Assembly (NCBI GenBank): GCA_007694945.1
Contig: REER01000113.1
Span: forward strand, 1 to 64,000
Reading direction: 5' to 3'
Length of the DNA: 64,000 nucleotides
From: Paracoccaceae bacterium
GTDB taxonomy: Bacteria; Pseudomonadota; Alphaproteobacteria; Rhodobacterales; Rhodobacteraceae
Shown: one piece after another, positions 49,415 to 58,098 of the stretch
Layout of the letters: the number at the start of each line of letters is the position of its first letter
Numbering within the stretch: position 1 is the stretch's first letter
Translations under genes and position numbers: made by a program
The notes under the pieces: generated by a model
Seen by the model: only the letters and a program-made list of their open reading frames with translations
The model's database searches: none
Told to the model about the DNA's origin: nothing

Positions 49415-50173
49415 ATGATGTCACCGAGAGACCGCTCATCCGGCATTGCAAGTCTCCTGGTCAAGGATGTCCGCCCGCCGTGGGACGGCCAGGAAGATGC
49501 CCAGCTTGAAAGACTGCTCAGCGACCGGACGCGGGCATTGTCGAAGGGCGCCCTGCTGGTGATGGAAAGCGAGGCTTCGCCGGCACGTTACCTTGTCCGG
49601 TCGGGATGGCTGGCCGTCGCCAAATCATTGCCGGATGGGGAGCGACAGATCGTCGAGTTCATCCTTCCCGGCGAATCATATGATCCGACCGCCGCCGACG
49701 GTCAGACAAGTTTTGTCGAGCTGGAGGCCCTGTGCGATTCGAACGTGGCCGTGATAGACACCACGACATGGTCGCGGTTGATGAAAGACCTGCCCGATTT
49801 GCGCCGCTGCGAAAGCCAGTTGGCCAAGGCGGCGTGGGCACGGCAAGCCGAACGCATGTTACGGCTTGGAAAGTCCGACGCCGAAACCCGTGTCGCCTAT
49901 GCGCTGATCGAGCTTTGCATGCGAATGACGGCGATCGGGGCCACCGAGGATGGCGCCTTTCACGTCCCGCTCAGCCAGCAGCAACTTGGTGAATTCACGG
50001 GGCTGTCATCCGTCCATGTGTGCCGCACGCTGCGGCGCCTGAACCGTCAGGGTCTCATCACGACCGAGGACCACATGGACATCAATATCCATGACTTGTA
50101 TGCGCTGGCGGACCTTGCAGAGGTCGATCTTACAATGCTTCGCCGGGATATCATTCCCGGTGCTGCGGCGTGA
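49415..50173 (+). CDS. Crp/Fnr family transcriptional regulator
   Basis: cNMP-binding-like domain YLVRSGWLAVAKSLPDGERQIVEFILPGESYDP and HTH LSQQQLGEFTGLSSVHVCRTLRRLNRQGLI. Confidence 0.92.
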   Translation: MMSPRDRSSGIASLLVKDVRPPWDGQEDAQLERLLSDRTRALSKGALLVMESEASPARYLVRSGWLAVAKSLPDGERQIVEFILPGESYDPTAADGQTSFVELEALCDSNVAVIDTTTWSRLMKDLPDLRRCESQLAKAAWARQAERMLRLGKSDAETRVAYALIELCMRMTAIGATEDGAFHVPLSQQQLGEFTGLSSVHVCRTLRRLNRQGLITTEDHMDINIHDLYALADLAEVDLTMLRRDIIPGAAA

Positions 50174-50181
50174 AGTCAGCT

Positions 50182-50622
50182 TCAGGAACGCGCATCGCGC
50201 GCACGCGCTTCACTGACCTCGCCCAGCACCTGCCCGGCCAGTTCCTCGGACACATGTTCGGCAATGTCGCCGACAGACAACATACCCACCGGCGCGCCCG
50301 CGCGGTCGACCGCCAGCAGGCGGCGCACCTGGCTTTCGCCCATCAGCGCCGCCGCTTCGGTCACTTGCTGATTGTCGAAACAGGTTATCACGTCGGGCGA
50401 CATGATATCGCGTATTCCGTTTTCCGGGCCAGGCGCGAAACCCGGGGTGCCAAGTGCACGCGTGACAATGTCACGGTCGGTCACGATGCCAACGGGCCGC
50501 TGATTTTCAAGTACGGGCAAGGTGCCCACACCATGCGCGCGCATTTTCCCCGCGGCGGCGCGGATTGTGGTCGCGTTGGTTACGCTGATCACCGGTGATG
50601 ACATGACCTTGCCGACCAGCAT
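50182..50622 (-). CDS. CBS domain-pair protein
   Basis: MLVGKVMSSPVISVTNATTIRAAAGKMRAHGVGTLPVLENQRPVGIVTDRDIV...IRDIMSPDVITCFDNQQVTEAAALMGESQVRRLLAVDRAGAPVGMLSVGDIA. Confidence 0.92.
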   Translation of the reverse strand: MLVGKVMSSPVISVTNATTIRAAAGKMRAHGVGTLPVLENQRPVGIVTDRDIVTRALGTPGFAPGPENGIRDIMSPDVITCFDNQQVTEAAALMGESQVRRLLAVDRAGAPVGMLSVGDIAEHVSEELAGQVLGEVSEARARDARS

Positions 50623-50707
50623 GTCCTTCAAGTTGCCTCCGCTTTCTACCTGTTCGCGTATGTGGCTCCTTCGGCAGGCATCCTGCAAGAGCGCGCGCCT
50701 TGTCTCA

Positions 50708-50721
50708 TTAACGCAAGTCAA
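50708..50721. promoter_or_regulatory. Crp/Fnr-like site TTAAC-GCAA-GTCAA in a divergent promoter
   Basis: Between CBS gene (85 bp) and 71-aa ORF (51 bp); same motif. Confidence 0.65.
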
Positions 50722-50772
50722 TGCAGGCGGCGCAACCGGCTTTTAGGCTCGCTCGGAATTCGGAGTATTCCC

Positions 50773-50988
50773 ATGCCGCGCTGCCTGCCCTGTGCTGCCC
50801 GTCTGCCGGCGCTTTCGATGGAAGACGCCTATCGCGTCCTGCAGGCGCTCGGCCCGATGCCGGCCGAGGCGCTGGCAGCCATGGTCGATTACGGGCTGAG
50901 CGATATTGAAATCGGCCGGTATTACGGCCTGCCGCATGACATGATCACCACCTTGCGGGAGCACTGGAAGATCGCGGACGAAGAGTAG
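50773..50988 (+). CDS. Small hypothetical protein (71 aa)
   Basis: MPRCLPCAARLPALSMEDAYRVLQALGPMPAEALAAMVDYGLSDIEIGRYYGLPHDMITTLREHWKIADEE; divergent from CBS gene. Confidence 0.6.
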   Translation: MPRCLPCAARLPALSMEDAYRVLQALGPMPAEALAAMVDYGLSDIEIGRYYGLPHDMITTLREHWKIADEE

Positions 50989-51000
50989 AACCCGCCGCCT

Positions 51001-52389
51001 TCACGCGCCGCGCGCCGCGACCAGCGCGGCGAAGGCGGCCGATGCACGGCGTTCGCGGGCGCTGTCGGCGCGGCTGGTCAGCGCGATGGGAATACGCGCC
51101 CCGAGCACGATCCCCGCTGCTTCGGCGCCTGCCAGATAATCAAGGCTCTTGGCGAGGATGTTGCCCGCCTCGAGGTCCGGCGCGATCAGGATATCGGCCT
51201 GACCGGCGACGGGGGACGTGATGCCCTTGATCCGCGCGGCCTCTTCGAAAACCGCGTTGTCCATGGCCAGCGGGCCGTCCACATCGGCCCCCGTGATATC
51301 GCCGCGTTCGGCCATTTCGCGGATCGCGTCGGCGGCGGTGGTGGAAGGGATGTCATCCGTCACCGTCTCGACAGCCGAAAGTAGTGCGACCTTCGGGTGT
51401 TCGATGCCCATGGCATGGGCCAGATCGATGGCGTTCCGCACAATATCGCGCAACGTCTCCAGATCGGGGCTGATATTGACCGCGCCATCCGAGACAAGCA
51501 GCAAGCGCGGATATCCGGGCACATCCTCGACAAAGACATGGCTCAGGCGTCGCGCTGTGCGCAACTCGTCGATATCAAGCAAGGCCCTGAGCAGGATATC
51601 GGTATGAAGGCTGCCCTTCATCAGGGCATCGCATCCGCCGTCGGCGGCAAGCCTTGCCGCGGCCTTCGCGGCGTCCTCGGGATCGGGGGTGTCATGGATC
51701 TCGATGTCGGAAAGGTCCACCCGCGCTTCCTTGGCCGCGGCGTGCATCTCCCGCTCTGATCCGAACAGCACCGGATCGATCAGGCCCGCGCGCGCACTGC
51801 TGATCGCCCCCTCGATGGAGGGCGCATCGACCGGGTTGACCACGGCCATGCGGATCGGCCCCTTTTCGCGGGCACGCTCTTCGATCTGCTCGAAGCGGTC
51901 GGGGGGCTGGCCGCTTTCCATGGCCACCGGGCGGCCGAAAGGCCGCGATATCGGCGTGTCGGGCGCGACCACTGAGATCCGCCCAGAAACGATTGCCTGC
52001 CCGTCCTCACGGCGGCAGCGGCAATCAAGCTGCACCTCATGCGCCTCTTCATCCATCGATGCAACGGTGACTTCGGCAACGGCCAGATCACCTTGCTTCA
52101 ACACGCCGGGAAAATCCAGCGCCAGGGTCTTGAGCCGGGTTCCCGGGCCCGGGAACCGCGTGGCGATCAAGCTGACAAGCAAGGTCACCGCGACCCCGCC
52201 CTGTGCAAGGGCTGCGCGAAAATCCGGATCCGAAGCCAGCACCCTGTCGACCCTTTGCGCCGAGGCATCAGAGGCGAATGCCGTGACGCTGCGCATGTCG
52301 CCCACTGAAACCCGGTGCTCGATATGCGCGCTGTCGCCTGGTTTCAGGCTGCCAATGGTCCGGTTGGTGATCATGCTTTCCGTGCTCAT
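51001..52389 (-). CDS. MaoC-like dehydratase / phosphate acetyl- or butyryltransferase fusion
   Basis: N-terminal MaoC-like domain (GDSAHIEHRVSVGDMRSVTAFA...), C-terminal PTA/PTB domain (DALMKGSLHTDILLRALL, QADILIAPDLEAGNILAKSLDYLAGAEAAGIVLGA). Confidence 0.88.
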   Translation of the reverse strand: MSTESMITNRTIGSLKPGDSAHIEHRVSVGDMRSVTAFASDASAQRVDRVLASDPDFRAALAQGGVAVTLLVSLIATRFPGPGTRLKTLALDFPGVLKQGDLAVAEVTVASMDEEAHEVQLDCRCRREDGQAIVSGRISVVAPDTPISRPFGRPVAMESGQPPDRFEQIEERAREKGPIRMAVVNPVDAPSIEGAISSARAGLIDPVLFGSEREMHAAAKEARVDLSDIEIHDTPDPEDAAKAAARLAADGGCDALMKGSLHTDILLRALLDIDELRTARRLSHVFVEDVPGYPRLLLVSDGAVNISPDLETLRDIVRNAIDLAHAMGIEHPKVALLSAVETVTDDIPSTTAADAIREMAERGDITGADVDGPLAMDNAVFEEAARIKGITSPVAGQADILIAPDLEAGNILAKSLDYLAGAEAAGIVLGARIPIALTSRADSARERRASAAFAALVAARGA

Positions 52390-54272
52390 TGCTGGAAAAC
52401 ATAGGTTCCGGGGGCGTTTTCAAGCGCGCGGTATTTGCCCTTCCCGGTGCCCAGCTTCGGCGGCGATGTCTCGCCGCTGGAGCGCGCATCCAGCCATTCC
52501 ACCATGGCAGGCCACCATGACCCCTCGCGCAACTCGGCCAAGTCCTCCCACGATTCGGGCGGGATGTAGGGGTCATCCTTGTCCATGGTGTGAATGTGGA
52601 ACGTACGCTTCTTCTTGTAGGGCGGGCTGACGATCCCGGCGTTGTGCCCGCCGGTGGTCAGCACGAATGTCACGGGCGGGTTGGCCAGAAGGTGCAGCTT
52701 GTGCACGGACCGCCACGGCGCGATATGGTCCGAGGTGGTGGACACGCAAAAGATCGGCACATCGATCGCGCCGAGCGTCACCGGCTTGTCGCCCATGCGG
52801 TATTGCCCCTGCGCCAGTTCGTTGCCCAGATAGAATTGGCGTAGGTATTCGCTGTGCATCCGGTATGGCAGGCGCGTGGCATCGGCGTTCCAGGCCAGCA
52901 GGTCGAACATCTCCTGCCGCTCGCCCATCAGATATTCGCGGATGTAGCGTGACCAGACCAGATCGGCCGAACGCAGCAACTGAAACGCGCCCGCCATCTG
53001 CCTGGTGTCCAGATAGCCCTGATCCCACATCATGTTTTCCAGATACGAGACTTCGCTTTCGCTGATGAACAGCTGCAATTCGCCCGGTTCGCTGAAATCG
53101 ACCTGCGTGGCCAGAAGGGTGAGCGAGACGAGCCTGTCCTTCCCATCGCGCGCCATCTGTGCGGCCTTGGCCGCCAGCAGGGTGCCGCCCAGGCAATAGC
53201 CCATGCCATGGATCTTCTGCTTAGGCACGATCGCCTCGACCGCGCCAAAGGCTTCTTCGATTGCGTCAAAGTAATCGGCCATGCCCTTGTCGCGGTCTTC
53301 GGCCGTGGGGTTGCGCCATGACACCATGAACACGGTATAACCCTGTTCGACCAGATACTTGACCAGCGAATTATGCGGGCTGAGATCAAGGATATAATAC
53401 TTCATGATCCAGGCCGGCACGATCATGACCGGCTCGGCCTTTACCTTTTCGGTCTGCGGGGCGTACTGGATCAGCTCCAGCAGATGGGTGCGGAACACCA
53501 CCTTGCCCGGCGCCGTTGCCACCTCGCGGCCGGGCATGAAATCTTCTGCGCCCACCGCCGGCTTGCCGGAAATGGCGCGCTCCCAGTCTTCCAGAAAATG
53601 CTGCATCCCGCGCGCCAGATTGCCGCCGCCTTCGCGCATCGTGGCCGCGGCGACCTCGGGGTTGGTGGCGATGAAGTTCGAAGGCGACACCATGTCCAGC
53701 ATCTGCCGCATGATGAAGGACACCACATGCGCCTCGCGCTCGGACAGGCCGTCGATGTCGCAGGCCGTATTGTACCACCATTGCTGGGTCAGCAGAAAGC
53801 TCTGATGAATGACGTTGTACGGCCATTGCTGCCAGGCGTCGTCATCGAAGCGGTGATCATGGGGCAGCGGCTCGATGCAGCCCGGCGTGTTGGGGTCACG
53901 CGCAAGCTGGTTCATGTAGAGGCCAAGGCGCGTTGCCTTGCGCGCGGCTTTCTCGGCCAGTTGCAGCTGCTTGCCGGGCGCGCCCATCAGGTGAACGCCC
54001 CAGTTGAAGAATGTCGATGCCAGCCCGTAAGGCGTCACCCCCAGCGTGAAGCGCGCAAGATGGGCGTTTGCAGCGCGATCCAGGCTTTTGGTGCTGTAGC
54101 GGTCCGGCATCTCGAAGGGCGAGCGGTGGACAAACTCGGGCGGCGCGGGCGCCAGATCGCAGGGCTCGTCCGCCTGTTCATCCTGCGCATCGCGCGACTT
54201 TGCGGGCTCAGGCTTGCGCGATCTGCGGCTGTCCTTCTCGGCGTTACGGGTTTCCATTCGCGTGTCGGGCAT
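52386..54272 (-). CDS. phaC: Class I poly(3-hydroxyalkanoate) synthase
   Basis: Lipase-like box GYCLGG, PVMIVPAWIMKYYILDLSPHNSLVKYLVEQGYTVFMVSWRNP, TTGGHNAGIVSPP. Confidence 0.93.
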   Translation of the reverse strand: MPDTRMETRNAEKDSRRSRKPEPAKSRDAQDEQADEPCDLAPAPPEFVHRSPFEMPDRYSTKSLDRAANAHLARFTLGVTPYGLASTFFNWGVHLMGAPGKQLQLAEKAARKATRLGLYMNQLARDPNTPGCIEPLPHDHRFDDDAWQQWPYNVIHQSFLLTQQWWYNTACDIDGLSEREAHVVSFIMRQMLDMVSPSNFIATNPEVAAATMREGGGNLARGMQHFLEDWERAISGKPAVGAEDFMPGREVATAPGKVVFRTHLLELIQYAPQTEKVKAEPVMIVPAWIMKYYILDLSPHNSLVKYLVEQGYTVFMVSWRNPTAEDRDKGMADYFDAIEEAFGAVEAIVPKQKIHGMGYCLGGTLLAAKAAQMARDGKDRLVSLTLLATQVDFSEPGELQLFISESEVSYLENMMWDQGYLDTRQMAGAFQLLRSADLVWSRYIREYLMGERQEMFDLLAWNADATRLPYRMHSEYLRQFYLGNELAQGQYRMGDKPVTLGAIDVPIFCVSTTSDHIAPWRSVHKLHLLANPPVTFVLTTGGHNAGIVSPPYKKKRTFHIHTMDKDDPYIPPESWEDLAELREGSWWPAMVEWLDARSSGETSPPKLGTGKGKYRALENAPGTYVFQQ

Positions 54273-54320
54273 CTGAACCTCTGAGTCATGAATTCGGGAA
54301 AACGGGCGGGACAACGGCCC

Positions 54321-55052
54321 TTACCCCATGCGCAGCCCCCCATTGACGGAAAGCGTGGCACCCGTGATGTAGCCTGCATCATCCGAGGCAAGGAACCGCA
54401 CGCAGCGCCCGATCTCGTCAGCCTCGGCCAGGCGCGAAAGGGGTATCTGTTCGATGATCTTCTCGACCAGCTTGTCGGGCACCGCTTCAACCATGGCCGT
54501 GTCGGCATAGCCCGGTGAGATCACATTGACGGTGATCCCCTTGGCTGCGGATTCGCGCGCCAGGGCGCGGGTAAACCCCTCGACCCCGGCCTTTGCCGCG
54601 CAGTAATTGGTCTGGCCTGCCTGCCCATGCGCGGCATTGACCGAGGAGATGTTGATGATGCGCCCGAAGTCGCGTTCGCGCATGCCACCGATGACTTGGC
54701 GCGTGACGTTGAACATGGAATCCAGATCAACCCGCAGCACGATGTCCCAGTCCTCGCGGTCCATCTTGTGGAACATGACATCCTTGTTGCAGCCGGCATT
54801 GTTGACCAGAATATCCACCGGTCCGATGGCCTCTTCAACGTCTTTCATGCCCTGCACGCAGGCGTCGTAATCGCTCACATCCCACTCGAAAACCGGCATG
54901 CCGGTTTGGTCGCCGAAGGCCTTTGCCTGATCCCCCGCGCCCAGATGGGAAACGGCCACGCGCACGCCCGCATCCGCCAGCGCCCGTGCTGCCGCAGCGC
55001 CAAGTCCTTGAACGCCGCCCGTCACAAGGGCGGTTCTGGTCTGATCACTCAT
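54321..55052 (-). CDS. phaB: Acetoacetyl-CoA reductase (SDR)
   Basis: TALVTGGVQGLGAAAARALADAG, VNNAGCNKDVMFHKM, NYCAAKAGVEGFTRALA; downstream of thiolase and upstream of phaC. Confidence 0.9.
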   Translation of the reverse strand: MSDQTRTALVTGGVQGLGAAAARALADAGVRVAVSHLGAGDQAKAFGDQTGMPVFEWDVSDYDACVQGMKDVEEAIGPVDILVNNAGCNKDVMFHKMDREDWDIVLRVDLDSMFNVTRQVIGGMRERDFGRIINISSVNAAHGQAGQTNYCAAKAGVEGFTRALARESAAKGITVNVISPGYADTAMVEAVPDKLVEKIIEQIPLSRLAEADEIGRCVRFLASDDAGYITGATLSVNGGLRMG

Positions 55053-55094
55053 GTACCTGTTCCTTTCCGTCTCGTTTTCGTGCTGCCGGGGGCA

Positions 55095-56282
55095 TCACCC
55101 CTCGCGCTCCAGCAGCAGCGCGATGCCCTGCCCGCCGCCGATGCACAGCGTGACAAGCCCGCGCCGAAGACCGTCGCGCGCCATGGAATGCATCAGCCGG
55201 GTGGCGAGGATGGCCCCGGTCGCCCCGATCGGATGGCCATGCGCGATGGCGCCCCCTTCGGGATTGACGCAATCCCCGGACAACCCAAGCTCATTGGCCA
55301 CGGCGATGGCGATGGCGGCGAACGCCTCGTTGATCTCGGCGCGCTCGACATCGCCTGCCGACCATCCGGCGCGTTCCAGCGCCTGATGCACTGCAGGCAC
55401 CGGTCCCAGCCCGAACATGCCCGGCGCAACAGCCCCCACGCCGCTCGCCACCAGCCGCGCGGCAACCTCAAGCCCGTGTTCGGCCGCAAACCCCGCCGTG
55501 GTGACAATCATCGCCGCCGCGCCGGAATTCAGCCCCGGCGCATTGCCTGCGGTGATGGTTCCATCCTTGCGGAATGCGGGGCGCAGCTTGGCCAGCCCTT
55601 CGGCGGTGGCGTCCGCGCGGTTCGCTTCGTCCTCCTTGAATTCGGTCTTGCCCGATTTGGCCTTGACCTCCACGGGCAGGATTTCATCGGCGAAATGGCC
55701 CGCCTCCTGCGCCTTGGAGAACCGCTGGTGCGACCGTGCCGCCCAGGCGTCCTGCGCCTCGCGGCTGATCTGGTGTTCGGCAACCAGATCTTCGGTATGC
55801 CAGCCGGAATGTTCGCCTGAAAAGGCATCGTTGAGCCCGTCGCGCAACATGGCGTCATCGATCCTGCCCGGCCCCATCCGGTAGCCCCAGCGGGCGCGAT
55901 CCAGCAGATAGGGGGCCTGATCCATGTTCTCCATGCCCCCCGCGATCACGCACTCGGCCTCGCCCAGACGCACAAGCCGCGCGGCCGAGGCGATCGCCTC
56001 GGCCCCCGATCCGCAGACACGATTGACGGTCATGGCCGGCACCGATTCGGGCAGGCCACCGTTGAGCGTGGCCTGCCGCGCCGGGTTCATGCCCGCCCCC
56101 GCCTGGATCACATTGCCGAACACGACCGACGAGACCTTTTCGGGCTCAAGGCCGCTGCGCCGGACCGTCTCGCCAATGACCAGCGCGCCCAGATCGGGCG
56201 CGGCAATGGCCTTCAGGCTGCCGCCGAATTTGCCGATGGCCGTACGAACGGGATGACACAGGACGATTTCAGTATCTTGCAT
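55095..56282 (-). CDS. phaA: Acetyl-CoA acetyltransferase (thiolase)
   Basis: Thiolase motifs VNRVCGSGAEAIASAARLV, NPEGGAIAHGHPIGATGAILATRL, CIGGGQGIALLLER. Confidence 0.93.
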   Translation of the reverse strand: MQDTEIVLCHPVRTAIGKFGGSLKAIAAPDLGALVIGETVRRSGLEPEKVSSVVFGNVIQAGAGMNPARQATLNGGLPESVPAMTVNRVCGSGAEAIASAARLVRLGEAECVIAGGMENMDQAPYLLDRARWGYRMGPGRIDDAMLRDGLNDAFSGEHSGWHTEDLVAEHQISREAQDAWAARSHQRFSKAQEAGHFADEILPVEVKAKSGKTEFKEDEANRADATAEGLAKLRPAFRKDGTITAGNAPGLNSGAAAMIVTTAGFAAEHGLEVAARLVASGVGAVAPGMFGLGPVPAVHQALERAGWSAGDVERAEINEAFAAIAIAVANELGLSGDCVNPEGGAIAHGHPIGATGAILATRLMHSMARDGLRRGLVTLCIGGGQGIALLLEREG

Positions 56283-56479
56283 GATCAAAGTTCTTTCCCC
56301 TTGGATGCTCTGGCATTGCGTCCTGCCAGAGCCTCGGTTGTCTTTCAGGTCTGGCTGGGCCAATTGCCCCTCCGGGACAATGCCCACAGCGCACATGCCC
56401 AGCGCCGCGCCGCCCTTGGCGCGGCACTGATACGCCGCCAGATTCAACCGCACCTTACCCGCTCGGCCATCCCGCGCCA

Positions 56480-56493
56480 TTAACACGCGTTAA
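56480..56493. promoter_or_regulatory. Crp/Fnr-like site TTAAC-ACGC-GTTAA (CATTAAC-N4-GTTAATG) upstream of the pha operon
   Basis: 7-bp perfect inverted arms in the thiolase/56676 divergent region; 197 bp from thiolase start. Confidence 0.6.
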
Positions 56494-56585
56494 TGTCGTC
56501 CGGTTGAAGGGCGGGTTACCAAATCCTATTGCCAATTTGGGTGCGCGGTGCTGATCGGATCTGTGCAAGACCGCGTCTGCACCGG

Positions 56586-56599
56586 ATAACTCGTGTTAA
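56586..56599. promoter_or_regulatory. Crp/Fnr-like site, one mismatch: ATAAC-TCGT-GTTAA
   Basis: 76 bp upstream of the Pro-rich small ORF. Confidence 0.5.
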
Positions 56600-56675
56600 T
56601 GCACCCGGTTCGCGCAGTTGCTACCCTTTTACGGCTGGTCGCCATCCGCGACCACAACAAGGAGTCACTTCGCAC

Positions 56676-56873
56676 ATGACAGCAGCACCACAAGACCCGA
56701 AGCCGGACGAAACCCCCGCGCCAATGCCAGAGGTGCCGGAACAACCTGTTCCGGAGGTGCCCACCCCGCCGGATGAAACACCCCGGCCACCAAGGGAAAC
56801 ACCACTGCCCGGGCCCTCCGAAGCCCCGCCTCTGCCGGATGAGGTGCCAGCCGGGCCACCTGACGACGTCTGA
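56676..56873 (+). CDS. Proline/glutamate-rich small protein (65 aa)
   Basis: MTAAPQDPKPDETPAPMPEVPEQPVPEVPTPPDETPRPPRETPLPGPSEAPPLPDEVPAGPPDDV; caaggagtcac upstream. Confidence 0.55.
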   Translation: MTAAPQDPKPDETPAPMPEVPEQPVPEVPTPPDETPRPPRETPLPGPSEAPPLPDEVPAGPPDDV

Positions 56874-56996
56874 CCGGCATCGCCACAAGGGCAACGATCA
56901 GACAGCCGCGCGTGCGGCAAGATGCTGTGCCACACCGCACTTCCTGCGGCACAGGAGATCCCGAAGCTGCATCAGCAAACGCGAAAGGAACCCTTC

Positions 56997-57767
56997 ATGA
57001 AACGCCTGAACGGAAAAATCTGTATCGTCACCGGCGCCGGCAAGGGCATCGGCAAGGCCACCTGCCCGCGCCTGGCCGAAGAAGGCGCACATGTCGCCGT
57101 CACCGATATCGAGGCTGACGATGGCAAGGCCGTATGCGACACCATCACGGAACAAGGTGGCACAGCGCACCACTGGCACCTTGACGTCACAGACCCGGAC
57201 GCGGTGCGCAAGGTGTTCGACGCCGTTGCCGACCGCTTTGGCCAGATCGATGTTCTGGTGAGCAACGCCGGCATTGCCGGGGTCGACAAACCGACCCACG
57301 AAATCGACCCCGAGGACTGGCGCAAGGTGATCGAGGTCAACGTGAATGCCGTGTTCTACTGCACCAGGGCGGCAATTCCCCACATGAAAAAGGCCGGCGG
57401 CGGCAGCATCGTCAACCTGTCCTCGATCTACGGCCTGGTCGGCGCGCCCGATCTGCCGCCCTATCACGCCTCCAAGGGGGCGGTGCGGCTAATGAGCAAG
57501 ACCGATGCGCTGCTCTATGCAAGCGAAGGTATCCGCGTGAATTCGGTTCATCCCGGCTTTATCTGGACACCGCTGGTGGCCGAGCTTGCCGAGGCGTCGG
57601 ACGAGGGCGCGGAAGCGTTTCGCAAGGGGCTTGATGACCTGCACCCCATCGGCCATGTCGGCGCGCCAGAGGATATCGCTGCCGGGATCGCCTATCTGGC
57701 GTCCGATGACGCAAAATTCGTGACCGGATCGGAACTTGTCATCGATGGTGGGTACACCGCACGCTAA
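56997..57767 (+). CDS. SDR family oxidoreductase
   Basis: KICIVTGAGKGIGKATCPRLAEEG, VSNAGIAG, YHASKGAVRLMSKTDALLYA. Confidence 0.93.
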   Translation: MKRLNGKICIVTGAGKGIGKATCPRLAEEGAHVAVTDIEADDGKAVCDTITEQGGTAHHWHLDVTDPDAVRKVFDAVADRFGQIDVLVSNAGIAGVDKPTHEIDPEDWRKVIEVNVNAVFYCTRAAIPHMKKAGGGSIVNLSSIYGLVGAPDLPPYHASKGAVRLMSKTDALLYASEGIRVNSVHPGFIWTPLVAELAEASDEGAEAFRKGLDDLHPIGHVGAPEDIAAGIAYLASDDAKFVTGSELVIDGGYTAR

Positions 57768-57841
57768 CCAGAGCATCCGCCCGCGCGCCGGGCTGCCACG
57801 TTCACGCGCGCGGGCCCATCAATCGGAAGGACAGCATCATC

Positions 57842-58033
57842 ATGCCCGCAAAATCGAAAGCCCAGCAAAAAGCGGCCGGGGCCGCGCTGGCTGTCAAACG
57901 GGGTGAGGCTTATAAATCAAGCCTCCAAGGGGCCTCGAAGGAGATGTTCGACACCATGAGCGAAGAAGAACTGGAAGACTTCGCCGCAACGCCCCGCGAC
58001 GATCTGCCCGAGAAGGTCGACGGCGACGACTGA
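57842..58033 (+). CDS. DUF3008-like small protein
   Basis: MPAKSKAQQKAAGAALAVKRGEAYKSSLQGASKEMFDTMSEEELEDFAAT. Confidence 0.8.
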   Translation: MPAKSKAQQKAAGAALAVKRGEAYKSSLQGASKEMFDTMSEEELEDFAATPRDDLPEKVDGDD

Positions 58034-58098
58034 CCGGCCCGCACGCCAGCTGCGCGCAGGCCGGAAAGCCGTGGTCGCCGAGCCATCGGGCCAACCGA

